From Tetrahymena thermophila SB210 (Eukaryota; Ciliophora; Oligohymenophorea; Hymenostomatida; Tetrahymenidae): a stretch of DNA of 64,000 bases. Shown here piece after piece: positions 1 through 13,197 of this stretch (the first letter of the stretch is position 1; the number at the start of each line of letters is the position of its first letter). Under the pieces are notes generated by a model. That model saw only the letters and a program-made list of their open reading frames with translations, made no database searches and was not told the origin of the DNA. A program made the translations under genes and the position numbers. The stretch spans positions 124,001 through 188,000 of the forward strand of contig NW_002476169.1 of assembly GCF_000189635.1 (NCBI RefSeq), in the 5' to 3' direction.

Positions 1-1460
1 CTGTAAAAAAGTTCATAAAATACTTTTTACTATGGTAAAAAAAATTTAGGATACTAAGCATTAATCATGTTTTATAATAGCTAAGTATAATTATATAAAT
101 TTTTTTTTTGAATGAGAAAACCAACTGGTATGTATCTCGTATCTACTTTGCATTTGAATGACTGCAACTGATTAATCAAAGGATTATAGAGTATATTTTC
201 ATCTGAAAGACGCCATTTTTATTAACCATTTGAATTGACTATGCAAGGCCCATCACTTTCATATAAATTAATCTCACTTATAGGCATTGTTGAGTTCTAT
301 TTTCTAGAAATTAGTACTGTGTAGCCATTTTACATATTAAATTATTCTTCGTAAACATATTTTACTTCATTAACTTAACTTGTAGGAACAATATGAAAAC
401 TTCTAATTGGGCATTTTTCACCATTATTTATACAAAAAGAATAACTTTTATCTTTTTCAATACCTTTTTTTTTTTTATAAATTATTTAATCTTAGCCTTT
501 AAAAAGAAAATATTACCTTTACAAAGAATCTATCCCTGGCTACATTTTCCTTTGTTATTTAAATTAGAACTAAAAAAGTTTCTATCTTTGCTTCTTGTCA
601 CGCATAAGTTTATTTCTGTATTAAGACCTCCAAGCAAAAAGTCTATATCCATACTATCTACTGAATTGATGTCTTAAAAAAATTTGGTTTTATCAAGAGA
701 TTTAGCATTTGAGCAACTTCTACCTAAAATTTTGTAACTCAAAATAGGATCAAAATCTGATAAATTAACATCTGTATATTCCGATTATGTCACTAATTAT
801 AAAATATTATTTTTTTATTATTCTAATCTTCTCCTTCTCCTTATCCTTGCTCTAGCTCTTCTATCATAATCGCTGTCTAATGAATTAAATATACTTTATT
901 CCTCATGAAGTCCTTATCCTTTAATCAAGCTAAAAATTGTAAATTAATTTTTATCTGAGCATTTTTCGCAAAAGCATCCCTATTTTTAGTTTAAATACAG
1001 TTAGTTAATTAATTAATTAATTAATGAATAAGTAAGTAGTCAAATAATTCATTTATAATTTATCTAAAATAAAAAAAACATCTTGTACAATTTTAGAGCC
1101 ATAAAATTTATATTAAAATAAATTAGATGAATATTATTTGTCTTCACATGGCACACCATCTTACTTTTCATAAATATCTACGATAAAATTGTTAGCCCAA
1201 TTTTAATAGATATCATCAAAAATAGACAATGCATCCTCTACTTTAACCATCAAATAAATTGCAGATATTAATATTCCTAATACAAATACTATTAAATAGC
1301 TTGCATAAGAGATCTTTTTTATTTTATTTTAAAGTTCTAATCTTATTTCTTTGTTTTCTCTTTTGATGGTTGATTCGGGAGAACTTAATTCTTGATGTTA
1401 TGAGACTTGTTCTGGTATTTAAATGTCATTTTATGATTTGTTTTTATCATGATCAATCAT
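1..1460 (-). CDS. Partial Cys-rich ciliate transmembrane protein (N-terminal part; runs off left edge)
   Basis: Read with TAA/TAG as Gln from ATG at 1460. Exons are 1460-1089, 979-517 and 463 to the left edge. Introns 980-1088 and 464-516 are AT-rich, GT...AG, and both junctions keep phase. The N-terminus is cytosolic-looking and Gln/Glu-rich, followed by one hydrophobic helix (about residues 46-66, SYLIVFVLGILISAIYLMV). The ectodomain then carries IFDDIYQNWANNFIVDIYEK, a GCFCEKC cluster, CSQGQILCKG and CINNGEKCPI. These paired-Cys motifs recur in a large ciliate-only family of single/two-pass membrane proteins annotated just as 'transmembrane protein'; family assignment is from memory of that pattern. 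Biochemical role unknown. The C-terminus and any second TM segment lie outside the window. Poly-T at 465-476 is intronic in this model. Confidence 0.8.
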
Positions 1461-2068
1461 TTTAGAGAATTTTATTAGTTATTATTTTGTATAATTAGAA
1501 TAATAATTGAATAAATATTAATTTTCAAATCATACGAATTCTATTAAAATAGTAAATATCAGTATAAATTCTTTAATTATGAAATTATAATGTGTAAACA
1601 ACAAAGCAATACAGCAAAAATTAAAAAACAGTATATTTAGTTTTAAAAAATACAATTTTTTACTTGAGCTATTTACAATATTTATTTAAAATATCTTTAC
1701 TCTATTTAATGTAATGAGCTTAATGAATGATATAAATATTTTTAGTATTCTTTATTGTGCTTCTTTGTTTTTTAATTTTTTCAAAACTATTTGAAGTAGT
1801 TATTAAAATAAGTTAAACATTTTATTTTAAATAGTTATTAAAATACCAACACGACGGATACTATATTTATTGTATTTATGTAAGTTATTTTATACTCTCA
1901 CTTCAAAAAATTTTTTTCTTATAAAACTTAAGATAAATCGGAAATATTTTATTTAAAAGATGAGCTGAGTTGTTTTAAAAATTTTCAGAAAGTCATATCA
2001 AAAATAAAAAATATTATATACATACACATTTATATTGAAAATGATGCTTATTTTTTCTATTAAAAAAT
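1461..2068. other. Intergenic region between two minus-strand genes
   Basis: About 600 bp of AT-rich DNA upstream of the gene starting at 1460 and downstream of the MATE gene ending at 2069. No coding-like frame, RNA gene or notable repeat was seen. Confidence 0.6.
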
Positions 2069-4120
2069 TCATTTCGTTAAGAGTTAAGAACCTGAATTAT
2101 ACTAGGCATTATCATATGATGGAGGGGAATAATTCTACTCTTATAAGAGTTTAGTTTCTTCATGTTAATAATTATTATTTGAATCGTGTATCTGTTTATT
2201 GTTGTCAAAATCAATTAGAGGTAATTCAAATTCTTTATCCAAATCTACTCCAATATCTTTTAGGAAATCATCCCAATCTTTACGCAAGAAAAACATAATT
2301 TAAAAAATACAAACTATCACATTTGAGGTAAGATACGAAATCCATATTCCTTGCAATCTCAGTGAAGTAAAGATACCCAGGATATATACTAAAGGGATAC
2401 CAATAAAGTAGAAACCTACTAAATAGAATGTCAAATTTTATTTTAGCTAGCTACAACCTTTCATTATTCCAGTAAACATAAATTAATGGCTCTCAACGTA
2501 GATTATAAAAAATATATAAAGGTTAAAAATTATATCAAATTAGACAACTTCGTTTTCATCAGAAATAGAAAGGAATTACTTTAAAGGCACAGATAGCCAG
2601 TAGCCAAAAGCCATTTAAATTAAAAAATAGATATTACAAGCTATAACTCCCATTAATGAAGCTGTTTATGCTTTCTTCTTAGCATTTTCTCCTATAGATT
2701 AGCCGACAAAGCTAGTGACAGATACAGAAGTTCCTAAAGGTATAGCAAAGAGAAGAGGTCTCAAATTGAGGAATGAAAAATGTGCATTCAGTGCTGATTT
2801 ATCATTTAGGTTTGAGACAAATACTGTTAAAATTTCCATATATAAGTAATGGAGGTAAAGAGCAAGACCTCCTGAGAAATTGAATTTAAAATAATCCCAC
2901 CATTTAGTCCACATTTAAATTGAAGGTGAAATCCAACTCCTCAAGTCAAGCTTAGATATGAACACATAAAGCAATATAACACCTACAAATTCGCCAATAT
3001 TTTTTGCAAATGCTAATCCTACTAACCCATACTTATCAATAAGAGTGTCGGCTAAAAATATATTAACAAAAGTTATAACTAATTTTATGTAAAAAGGTAG
3101 TCCAAAGTGATTTTAGCCACATAGGTAAATCCTTCCAACGTCATATATTCCTTATAAGAGAACACTAACAGCACTCCATTAAACAAATAACTTAGCATTT
3201 TAGTATACTTCTTATTCTAGATGCTATCCAAAAATCATCATTATCCAATCAATTAAGTAGATAGCAATTAAAAGAAAAATAAAAAGAGGAAATTAAAATA
3301 GCAGACCTCTTTGAAAGTGGATACCAACTGCATAAGGATCTTTCGCTCCATGAGCTTAAGAAATTAAGGCAATCAAATTATTATTGAAAGCAAACATCAC
3401 ATGATAGCCAAACAAATTAAGAAACGTAGTACCTAATTAGAATAAAAAGAATTTAGTAATCATGTAAAAGATTATTTTCAAAAAAATAAATATATGTTAA
3501 AAACTCATTCATTATGATAGTTATATCTGATTGTTGCTTTATAAACTTTTGTTTGCATATGTGTTTATTTAGAATTTTTAAAAACCATTACTATATTGTC
3601 ACTCTTTATTTATTCTGATTATTATATTATTTACTAATTATTTTAAAATTATTTCTAATTTTAGTAAACTACTTTTAATATGCAATTATGGATCGATAAA
3701 TTGGAACTTAGATCTTTGATATTATATTCATGCTTATAAAATTTTATTTATTTGTCGAATTTTTATATAAAACTACTTAGCTATCAAAGATAAATACTTA
3801 AACTTATAAAAAAATTAATGGCTAAATGGAAGTAAAATAGTACCTACGGCAAAAGCACTGATGAGAACCGGATTCTTAGTTGATGTTACATAATAGACAT
3901 TTACAAAATTCTATAAAAAAATTGCTACTATTGTTAAAATTGGTGAAATGGAACAGTATATTAGCTAACAAGTTCCTTTAACTAAAATATCTAGTTTTAA
4001 ATCTGCCTTGAAACTGTGATACTTTGATTCCAAAGTCAAATTAGGAATTTCTTAGTTTTTATTATCTATAAAATGGAATCTAACTGTAAGTTCATTATGC
4101 TCAATAGCTTAGATTTCCAT
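2069..4120 (-). CDS. MATE-family efflux transporter
   Basis: Exons 4120-3844 and 3432-2069 are joined by one 411-bp intron in phase 1 (codon split G|GT). The product is 546 aa, stop TGA at 2069-2071. The length fits eukaryotic MATE proteins (about 450-550 aa, 12 helices). Family signatures visible: LIALISQAHGAKDPYAVGIHFQRG resembles the plant/animal MATE 'DTLCGQAyGA..y...GiylQR' block. The second half opens with MWTKWWDYFKFNFSGGLALY and has SVTSFVGQSIGENAKKKAQ, matching the 'VGN.lGag....A' block. An internal repeat of two six-helix bundles is implied. Expected role: proton- or sodium-coupled export of organic cations or metabolites at a cell or organelle membrane; the substrate cannot be predicted. 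The acidic tail (FELPLIDFDNNKQ onward) is probably cytosolic. It differs in exon structure from the three MATE-like copies at 36-46 kb, so it is a separate subfamily. Confidence 0.85.
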
Positions 4121-5623
4121 TGTTGCCTTAAGCAAGCCTTGCTGTCTATTTTCAAGATGTCCTTTATTAATATCTGAGAGCTATTTGCTAAATAGATATA
4201 TATTTATTTTATATTTAATGAACTAAATAATATTGCGCTATTTTAATTAATTTGTTTCAATAATAATAAATAATAAAGAATTATTTGATAAATTGACTTT
4301 TATATTTTGTTTTACTTAATAATAGAATCAAACAAATAAATCCAAAAATTATTCATTTGTTAAAACAAATAATAAAATATCTAATAACTCTTGAATTATA
4401 TTTTAAAATTTAAAGCAAATTGCATCTCATTAAATTTAATATTACATTATTCACTATCTGTTTGTCCTACTTTATAAATTGTGAGTGATTTTGATGAATA
4501 ATTTATTTATTTTTCTTGTTATAAAACCAAGTATTATTTTTTTATTTATTACCAATTTTAAAATACTGGTGAAAATTAATAATTTTTTAGAATAAAGTTA
4601 TGATAATTCCAAATACTTTTTATGGTTAGAGCTAATTACGTTTTTTTAATTTAACAATTTTCGAACATAATTTGTAACATAAAATTGTTAGGATAAAAAA
4701 AAGATTGAAAATTATTATTAAACAGAACTCATTTATTTTTTCAAGCAAATTATAAAGTTTGCATATTTAAAAATGATAAAATTCAAATGTATTCAATTAT
4801 AAATATTATTGATACATTATTTACTTATTCTTAACTTAAAAATTAATTTATTTTTTCACAAAGATAAACAAACCTATTTTCTTATATTTTTAAAAAAAGT
4901 AAATTTTTTTGTATTTAATTATTACCATATTTTTTCAATATCATATTTAAGATGTTAAAATAAATTTATTTTTATGATAATTTATTATTGATTATTTTAA
5001 AAAATACTTTCAAATATTATCTAATTTTTAAGTTTTACAAAAAAGGTGGTAACGTTAAAAATAATATTCATACTTCTTAATTATAAATTTATATTAAAAA
5101 AGTAAAGAATAAAAAAATCTTTGGTGAAGATAAGCGTTTACATCAAAGTATCTTTTGAGCTTTTTATTTGTTTATCTAAAAATTAGATTTTATTTAATTT
5201 AATAAGTATTTTATAATATAAATATAATCTCTATTCAATACAATAAATTATAGATTACATAATTGTATTTTTCATAATCATTATTTTATAAAGAATTTTT
5301 TCTATTATTTAAAACTTTCTAATAATTTGTGGCGTTTTATGATAACTTCATCATGCTAACTTAATTTTTTTTGAAACGTAATTTTGTCTCTTGAGAATAT
5401 GATAAGAAATAATTCATAAACAAGCAATATTATTACTGCTTTATTAATGTTTATTTTTAATGAAACAACTTAGAAAATAGATTATGAATTAAAAAAAACA
5501 AATGAACAAGGGAATTAAGTTTATTTAAAAATTAAAGCTAACTCAAAATTATCAAACAAATTTTAATTAACAAAATATAAAATCAAAAAAGTTACTAGCA
5601 AAAAAAAGTAAATATAAATAAAT
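4121..5623. other. Divergent intergenic region (MATE / membrane protein)
   Basis: About 1.5 kb, extremely AT-rich, between divergently transcribed genes, so it should contain both promoters. Homopolymeric A and T runs are frequent. No coding-like frame or defined motif could be supported. Confidence 0.55.
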
Positions 5624-7393
5624 ATGTAAAAATTTGATATATTTGGTTCTCCGTTTGTGTTAGAAATGGGGATTGGAAAAGCTAGCATGAAAACTAATTT
5701 AGGAGGTATTTTATCTTTATTAGTTTTAGCAACTGCATTAGCATATTTCGTCTATCTAAACTACATGTATGGCACAGGAAATATATAACCTAAAGTAACA
5801 TCTTTGTAATAAAAAATCACGAAGAATTCATATATACCTCTTAAATCAAATTTAATATCGTTCGATATCTTAAACTAAGAAACTGATGAATTTCTGATGA
5901 TGCAATAAAAATTACTAAATTTAGATTTAATATCCTATACTGCTACTCTTTAGTAGACTGATGGAAACGGAAAGAGGATAACTCCAGATATTAACATTCC
6001 TGTAAGATTTTGTTCAGAATTGACAGACGATACAGATGTCGAATAAGAAGCTTAGTGCTTGGATTTTTCAGCCCTAACTGATGATGAGGCATAATTTATT
6101 ACTTACGCTGGAAAAGGGTTTGATACTAGAATTTACATTGAGCTTAATTCTCTTTGTACTGGAGTTATCCAAACATGCCTTGATTCAGCTATTTATGAGT
6201 AATATATTTTTAGTGATGATGTAGAATTTATAATCAATATTAAAGAGTAATAATTTAATTCAAATAAATAATCCTTAGAAACTAATATAGTAAAACTTGC
6301 TTGGGATTTAGATTCAAGTTTATTAACAACTTCAAAGATCAGTCTTCAGGTATCTGAAATATCTTTACAAAAAGGATTTTTTTTATCACCAACTTAAAAT
6401 TATACCCATCTTTCTGATGCAGTCTACATAGATTCTTATAAAACAAGAGGTAGTAATAGCAACATAGGCTAAAATGTAATATCTAGGTTCTTTATTTCTG
6501 TAGATTCAATTTAAACACATTAAATAATTTAGTTTCCTCAATACCCAGAAATTTTAGCTTAGTTTATGAGTGTACTTAATGTTTTATTACTCTTAAAAGT
6601 GTTAGGAGTCATTTTTGCATAGGTTGAGATTAATTAGTTTTTTGTTAATCAAAAAATGAAAAAATACTATAGCTAAACAGCTTTGAAATTGATAAGATAG
6701 CAGGAAGAAGAGAAAAGTGACAAAACTCAACAAGGATTTTTATCTAATTAATCTAATGTTAAAGTATAAAAGCTAACTAAAGATGAAATTTTAAAATAAC
6801 TAAAACAATTGGAAGAAAAAGATATTAACTAAGAATTAGCAAAACAATTAAGTGTTTCATATCCAGAAAGAATCATTAGAACATTAAAAGGAGAGTAAAA
6901 ACAAGATTACATGAAGAAAAAAAGAAGCAACAAAGATTTATATGAGACATTGTTTTACTAAGCAACTTAATCTAAAGATGTATTTGAATTATAGTCAGAG
7001 TTATTATAAATCAAAAAAATCTTAGCGATTGTCTTAACTCCATACTAATATGCAGCAATTAAATGTTGTGGCACATCTTTAAGTGATTAAATACCTTTTT
7101 TGTTAGATAGAATGAACAACAACGACTCAAAAAAGATATAAATTTAACCAGAATAATTATAGAAAGAATAAATCGAATTAGAATCCTAAACGGCTCTTTT
7201 ATCTTCATAGCACTATAATCATATTGAATTAATCGATAAAGTAGACTATGATGATTAATTCTTTTAAACATAATTAGATAAATTCTTATCAGAAGCTGAG
7301 AAAGGATTTTCTAACTTGGATGAACATGAAAAAAAAGTGAATGAGCGTTTATTAGATTGTTTAAATAAGACTTATGGTTTTACAAGTAAATGA
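5624..7393 (+). CDS. Ciliate two-pass membrane protein (unknown function)
   Basis: Intronless ORF of 589 aa under the TGA-only code. ATG 5624 is followed by Gln-Lys-Phe-Asp-Ile-Phe-Gly; stop TGA 7391-7393. The start KFDIFGSPFVLEM...MKTNLGGILSLL is typical of a big ciliate-specific family with an N-terminal 'FG.P' motif, a short GG-containing helix (about residues 30-48), an ectodomain of about 270 residues and a second helix (about residues 313-335, FMSVLNVLLLLKVLGVIFA). The remaining cytosolic tail of about 250 residues is charged and Gln-rich, with predicted coiled-coil stretches (LTKDEILKQLKQLEEKDINQ). The ectodomain contains scattered Cys and Thr-rich segments. No enzymatic motif was seen. 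Function unknown; membrane topology is inferred from hydrophobicity by eye. Confidence 0.8.
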
Positions 7394-9150
7394 TTGTAAA
7401 TTAATTTTTGTTATTTTAGTTTTTGATGTATGATTTTTTTTTATTTTTGAAGAAGTTAATCAATTAATTGTCTTTTTAATAAATTAAATAATCCTGTTAA
7501 TTATAGTTAATTCAAATTTTATAGTTTTTTCCCCTTAACTATTTGATCAAATTGATAGATCATTCTTTGTTACACTTATAAATTTCCTATAATGAAATTA
7601 CTTTTATGATTTTATTTGCATAGAATTATACATTAATATTAGTATCTTGAAGTTCAAAAAATATTAATCAACTTCCTCAAGTGATGAACATTTACTATCA
7701 ACTGTTACAATTTATCCATTTATTTTTTATTTTATCAATTAAATTTCGTAATCAAGATAATTCCACCAGTAATATAAGATTGAGGATTCTATTACTTCTA
7801 ATTTTTAAAACAAAAATAGACAAAAAATTTTTTTTAATTAAATAAATAAACAGCTGGGTTTAAATAAAAGAAATTCATTAAATGAAGCTGTTAATAAATT
7901 ATTTTTATTCGCAAGGAAAAATACTTAGAATATGTTCAATCCATGTTGAATAATTAAGTTAACTTTAAAGAAAATACAATTTTATTTTATTTTCTTTTGC
8001 AAATACTTAAAATAAAGCATTTTATCTTGCAAAATGCTAAGAAAATAAATGAAAAAAAAAAAAAATCTTAATAATCAAGTTATATTTGAAATAAATAAAT
8101 GATAGATATTAAATAAATACATAATATTAAGCAAAACATACATAAAGAAAAAGTTATTTAACAAATAAATAAATATTTTTATGATATAAATATAAAACAA
8201 ATTTAGTTAACTACAAAGAAAAGAAAATTAGAATTGTATTTTCTTTTGCAAATACTTAAAATAGAGCATTTTATTTATCATGCAAAATACTAAGAAAATA
8301 AATGAAAAAAAAAAACATCTAAATAATCAAGTTATGTTTCAAATAAATAAATGATAGATATTAAATAAATACATAATATAAAAATAATCAAGCAAAACAT
8401 AAAGACAATGAAATTTAACAAATAAAAAAATAAATTATATGATATGAAATATAAAACAAATTAGTAATGTATTTTCATATTTATGATTAATGCTTAAAGT
8501 ATTGATTTATTTATTTTATATAAAAGATAAAAATTTTTTAAATATTTTCTTAGTAAATATTTTGATTAAGATATAAATAGTTTTAACTTCCAAATATTTT
8601 CATTATTAAAATCTTCTAATCTATTATTATTTTAAATTTTTGTTTTCTTTTTATTATTATTCTTATAATATTATCATGTTTATTCTTGCTTATTTGTATA
8701 TTTTAATATATATTTTATAAATTTTAAAGCTATATTATAAAATTGAGTAATTCTTTTGTTTAATTTTTAATTAAGCTTATGATTTCTTTTATTTAATCTA
8801 GGAAGTATTCTATTAGTTATATTTTTTTACTGCAATATTTAAACTATAGCTCAAGCTTTTCTAGAAATTTATCACAAGCCAAGCCTTAAAAATTTAGGCC
8901 TACTTACATACCTACTTATATGTAAAAAAATTAATCTAGAAAAATTGTATCTATTTTTATTTAATAAAAACATACAAGGTAACAACAGATAAAGAAAATA
9001 CTACTATACTCATAAAATCTAAAATCTTTTTTTCTATACCTCTAATTTAGAAACCTTGAGATTATATAATCATATTAAAAACTTTTGAAAAAATAGCTAT
9101 TCATAATAATTTTTAATCAACAATTTAAATTAAATCTTAGTAATAATAAA
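7394..9150. other. Intergenic region containing a 250-bp tandem repeat
   Basis: AT-rich spacer of 1.76 kb between two plus-strand genes. The only structure seen is the two-unit direct repeat at 7958-8465 (separate entry). No coding frame was supported. Confidence 0.6.
7958..8465. repeat. Tandem duplication, two units of about 250 bp
   Basis: Unit 1 is 7958-8205 and unit 2 is 8206 to about 8465. Both start gttaact..aaagaaaa and share, in order, tattttcttttgcaaatact, gcattttat, atgcaaaat.ctaagaaaa, ataatcaagttat.tttga/c, aaataaataaatgatagata and a final atataaaacaaatt.ag block. Differences are scattered substitutions and short indels, so the duplication is old but still clear. Each unit also holds a short inverted pair (attttcttttgcaaa / tgcaaaa..taagaaaat). 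No coding capacity. Confidence 0.85.
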
Positions 9151-10062
9151 ATGAATAAGGCACCTACTAATTCGACTGCTAAGCAACCAAATAATACAAC
9201 TTAAAATAAAACTGTGGTAAATACAGCTAAGAGTTCTACTGTTACAAAAGCCCCTGTAAATACTACAGCATCAAAGAGCGTTTCTTCTACTTAACCTAAA
9301 CCTGTTAATAACACTGCTAAAACTTCAAATATAAAACCTACATCAACTAATTCCACTAAAGTATCTTCAACAAGCACTGCAAAGAGCAGTTCTTCCAAGC
9401 CTGATGCTAAATTAACTACAAACAAAACATCTACTACCACCTAATAAAAAAAGCCAGATTAAAAGCCTGATGCTCAATAAGTAAAAGAGGTTAAGCAAGA
9501 ACCAATAGTTAAAAAGATGAATGTAGAACATATCAAATTGCAATAATTATTTAACAAAATAGAAGAATATAGAGACAAGAATAGATCATTATTAATAATT
9601 GACAAACTATAGGCAAATGATTCATTTACATTCTTTAAGTATAAAGGGTATATAGCCGATGTCTCTGAATACTTAATTAAGGAATAAACAAATACATAGA
9701 ATAGAGAAAAAAGTGTTGAAACTGCTAGAAAATAAGTAGTCTATTCTTTGAAAGCTGGTGGAACATTAGTTTTCTTTGTGGATTCTATGCTAGTTGATCT
9801 TCCAAATTTCTTTAAAGAAGCCCAATTCTTCTCTCCTAGCTAATTATTTGTACCCGAAGAAGTCCAAAAAGATACATATTATGTTTAAAAACTCTTAAAA
9901 GAAGAAGAAAATGTTGATGGTTTTGGTAACAAAGGTGGTTACTATCCTAAAAAAGAATTTGCTGCTACAATTTTATCAAAAACAAGTGATATGGAACCAG
10001 ATGAGTTAATCAAAAAGCTAAATATGCCTGCAGATTTATTCGACTGCATTATAATAAGTTGA
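9151..10062 (+). CDS. Unknown protein with Ser/Thr/Asn/Lys-rich N-terminus
   Basis: Intronless, 303 aa, ATG 9151, stop TGA 10060-10062. Residues 1-110 are low complexity (MNKAPTNSTAKQPNNTTQNK, then repeated Thr/Ser/Lys/Pro). They look disordered, and may be O-glycosylated or phosphorylated. Residues about 120-303 are a folded-looking domain: coiled-coil-like start (LQQLFNKIEEYRDKN), LLIIDKLQANDSFTFFKYKG, EYLIKEQ, an alternating hydrophobic strand (AGGTLVFFVDSM) followed by LVDLPNFFKEAQFFSP, and a C-terminal LIKKLNMPADLFDCIIIS. The central part faintly recalls a nucleotide-binding alpha/beta fold, but no Walker motif is present. I do not recognise the family. No signal peptide or TM helix. The neighbour at 10456 is convergent. 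Confidence 0.75.
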
Positions 10063-10455
10063 TTTAAAATTAAATTTAATAGTTAGATTTGCAATCATTT
10101 ATGATAAAATTTATTAATAATGTATTTGATGTATTAACTATAAAAGATAAATAAATTCATCAAAAACATAATATTTCATATAGAATATCTTAAAAACTCT
10201 AATTCAACAAATAAATAAAATATCTAAAGTACTCTTCAAATTGTTTATATAAGATCAATCATAAATAAATAAAACATATATTTTGTTATATAAAATCAAT
10301 CATAAAAAAACATATATTTTGTAATTAATTGCAATAAAAAAATAAATAAATGTTGTTCTAGAATATTTTTACTTTGCATAAATCAAATTAATTTTAATAA
10401 AAATTAGATGTTAACTTTACAATTTGAGACAGATAAATTATTTTACAATTCAAAT
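10063..10455. other. Convergent intergenic region with short direct repeat
   Basis: 3' flank shared by two convergent genes. It contains an imperfect direct repeat: aatcataaataaataaaacatatattttg (from about 10257) recurs as aatcataaaaaaacatatattttg (from about 10297). Nothing else was seen. Confidence 0.6.
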
Positions 10456-12225
10456 TCAAAGTTATTGCTTATTATTTTTAATTTTATTAATACGAGCAGA
10501 AGAATGATTTATTAAATTTTGAATATCCTAAAATTATTTTTGAATGCTTTGATTATTCATTATGTTTTCGAATCTTTACTATTTCATATCAATTTTTACA
10601 CTTGCATACTTTTTCAATTTGCAAGGACTGCGGTTTATTGCAGAAAAATCATACTTTGCTAATTCTCCTACTTCCTCTTTTTTTCTCTCTCTTATCTCGT
10701 GCTTTTTAATCACTATATCAGCAAAATCTTATGTAGTATCTTAAGAGATAATAATTTGTTGTTTAGATCTTTTTTCTTTAATATTTTTTATAGGTTAATT
10801 ATTTAATAAAATATTTTGGCTCAGTTTTCGAATAGAAGAAATTGTTTTAGGTTCTATATTTTATTCTAAGGTTTATTCTAGCTTAGCAGTTAGAGGTGAT
10901 TCGCACTTTAAATTGACACTTTCCTACGATTCTGAGTAACCTTTTTTTAGTTTTAAAGGTTCAGGTGATTCTATAAAATTATTTTAGTAGTCTTGATATG
11001 AAATTTTTCTTGAATATTTTTAACTCTAATTTAAAATATTATATCCTTGACTCATACTCTATTCGATCATAGAATTATTTACCTATTATTAGTTTGCTTA
11101 CATACTTCTATATTAATGTTTAAGTTTTTCTAAACACCTATTAATTGATATTTTAAATTATTTTATTTCATTTTTTTAGCTCTCTTTTAGACATTCCAAT
11201 TAATATTCTTGAATTTTTTACTTTTGTCTTTGTGACAATGGTTCAGATTTTATCTTCTCATTATTTTGTTAAATTTTTTTGTCTAAAAGGAAATTAATTT
11301 CATTTAATTATTTGATTTTAGGTATGTCTACTTTTGAAGGTTTATTTAATAGAAATTCGAAGTATTTGTGAAGATTTTAGTTATCAGTATTATTCTTTTT
11401 TAATGTCGATGAATTTATCTTATTAAGAGAAATACTATTTTCAGATTTTTATTTATTAATCTGCTCATTTATTTCTTAAGTATTTTCTTAGATTTAATAA
11501 TCTAATTTAGAACAATTAAATTCGAGATTGTCATTTTTCTAATTCTAACTCTATAAAGGAAATTAAAGAGTATTTTAATTGATTGGTCTATGATAAATCA
11601 GCTAATTATATTTATTATTTAATTATCTTCTCATTTAAAATATTGTTTGACAGGTTGCATCACTTTGAAAACACATCTTTTCTCGTTATTTATTTAAATG
11701 AGAGGTTGATGTTGTTTCTGAAATTTAAGATTAAGGTAAATTAAAAGAGCTATTTGAACTTATATTTGTAGAAAAACTCCTATTACTCTTAGGTGTTAAA
11801 ATATAATCATTGCTCTGATTTTGTCGCGTTTTGGAAAAACTCAATCCTCTTTACTAATATTATACAAGCTTACTTTGTTTATATGGAGCTATTTCATATA
11901 AATTCTGATTATTCAAATGATTTTTTTCTTAAATACCTAAGCAAGAGCTTTAATTCTATATGTTTTCAATAGGTATTAAAGTATTTTAAAATACTTAGCT
12001 TTAAGTATATTAATCTTAATCTAAATTTGGCTATAATTTTTGTTGATTTTTCTTCTTAAAAACTATTTTTTTTTTACAATTTAGTTTATAATTAATAGGT
12101 CTCTCACTTTTTATTATCATTTTTGAATCTTTTGTTAAGTAACCTGATTAAATAAGTGATTCATCATGTATGATACTATTTTAGGAATCTTAAAAAAAAT
12201 CATTATCGTCTTACTAATTAATCAT
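10456..12225 (-). CDS. Gln/Asn/Ser-rich coiled-coil protein, unknown function
   Basis: One uninterrupted TGA-only frame of 590 codons from ATG 12225 (MINQQDDNDFFQDSQN) to TGA 10456-10458; 589 aa. No intron is needed. Composition is Gln, Asn, Ser and Lys rich with few Cys and no TM helix. The N-terminal half is mostly disordered (NQSNDYILTPKSNRSFSTN). Residues about 290-420 contain heptad-like stretches (YQIQENTQEINEQINKQKSE, then RQKQKIQEYQLECLKESQKN). The C-terminal part has a basic conserved-looking stretch (IVIKKHEIRERKKEEVGELA). SP/TP sites suggest phosphorylation. Typical of ciliate cytoskeletal or regulatory proteins, but I cannot name a family. A hydrophobic plus-strand ORF over 10562-10996 is its antisense shadow. 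Confidence 0.75.
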
Positions 12226-13197
12226 TTATTATCACAAATCTAAAACTTTTATAATTGTTTTTTTCTTTTATTTGTTTATTAATTCTAAATCAATGAGAAC
12301 ATATATTAAAATAAAAATTTGATATTAGCATATCTTAATCCATTAGCATTTCATGAAAATATTAATTAATAAATCTTAAATGAAAGCTAATTTAACAATG
12401 CAGCTATTTTAAATTACTCTTTTTGATATGTAAATTAATCTAAAGTTTTCAAAGAGTTTACAAAAATTTTTTGATAAAATTCAAATAAAAGAAAAGAGTC
12501 AAATTAAGTATCTCTTTTAGCAAATTTATAAATACTGTATTTCCATATTAATTAAAAAATACTCTTTCCTTCAATTAAAAAAATTCTAATTTTTAGTGAT
12601 CTATTTTTTATATTTATCATTGTCCATTTCATCATCTCAATCTGAATCTTGTACTTATATATATATAATTTTGATCTATTTTTGATATAGTTTAATTAAT
12701 TTAAAGTAAATATTTTGATAAATACTATCTGTAATATGTTTGACTCAAGTAAATTATTATTTTAACAAAATCTTTGCTTTGATAAATTGAAGCCTAATAA
12801 TAACTCTGAAAATTTCACTTATTTTTTTTGATGATTAATAATTTATATTTTTGTATTTAATGTTAAAAATCAACAATTTTATAAAATAAATTAATTATGT
12901 TTGTTTTATTTAAAATAAAGTAAAATAAATATTTTTTTGATATGCAAATTTAAATTAAAGAAAATACTTTCTGTAAGCAAAAAAAAATATCTGATAATCA
13001 AATTCATAGTTATTATCTATTTATTTTTGCAATTTTTTAATTTACCAACAAAATACACTTTTCTTGCATATTCTTATATCATTATTAATGAATGATATTC
13101 CAAAAGCTTAACCTAAACTTGAAAGGAAAAGAGATTGCAAAATTTAGTAAAAGATTTTTATTATTATTAAATAGTGTAATTAGCAATTAAGGTTAAA
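12226..13197. other. Divergent intergenic region
   Basis: About 970 bp, AT-rich, between the minus-strand coiled-coil gene and the plus-strand phospholipase B-like gene. It should contain both promoters. No recognisable motif or coding frame. Confidence 0.55.

Noticed and set aside
998-1026. TTAA-rich run (ttaattaattaattaatt) as an origin or binding site
   Set aside because: Inside an intron of the first gene and consistent with simple A/T slippage; similar runs are common across the window.
10562-10996. Hydrophobic plus-strand ORF starting MFSNLYYFISIF
   Set aside because: It is antisense to a 589-aa minus-strand frame with clear coding character; the hydrophobicity comes from reading Gln/Glu/Lys codons on the opposite strand.
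12021-12077. Possible intron in the 10456-12225 gene
   Set aside because: GT and AG are present, but the region is already open in the same frame (Lys/Gln-rich) and the length is a multiple of three, so splicing is not required. RNA data could change this.
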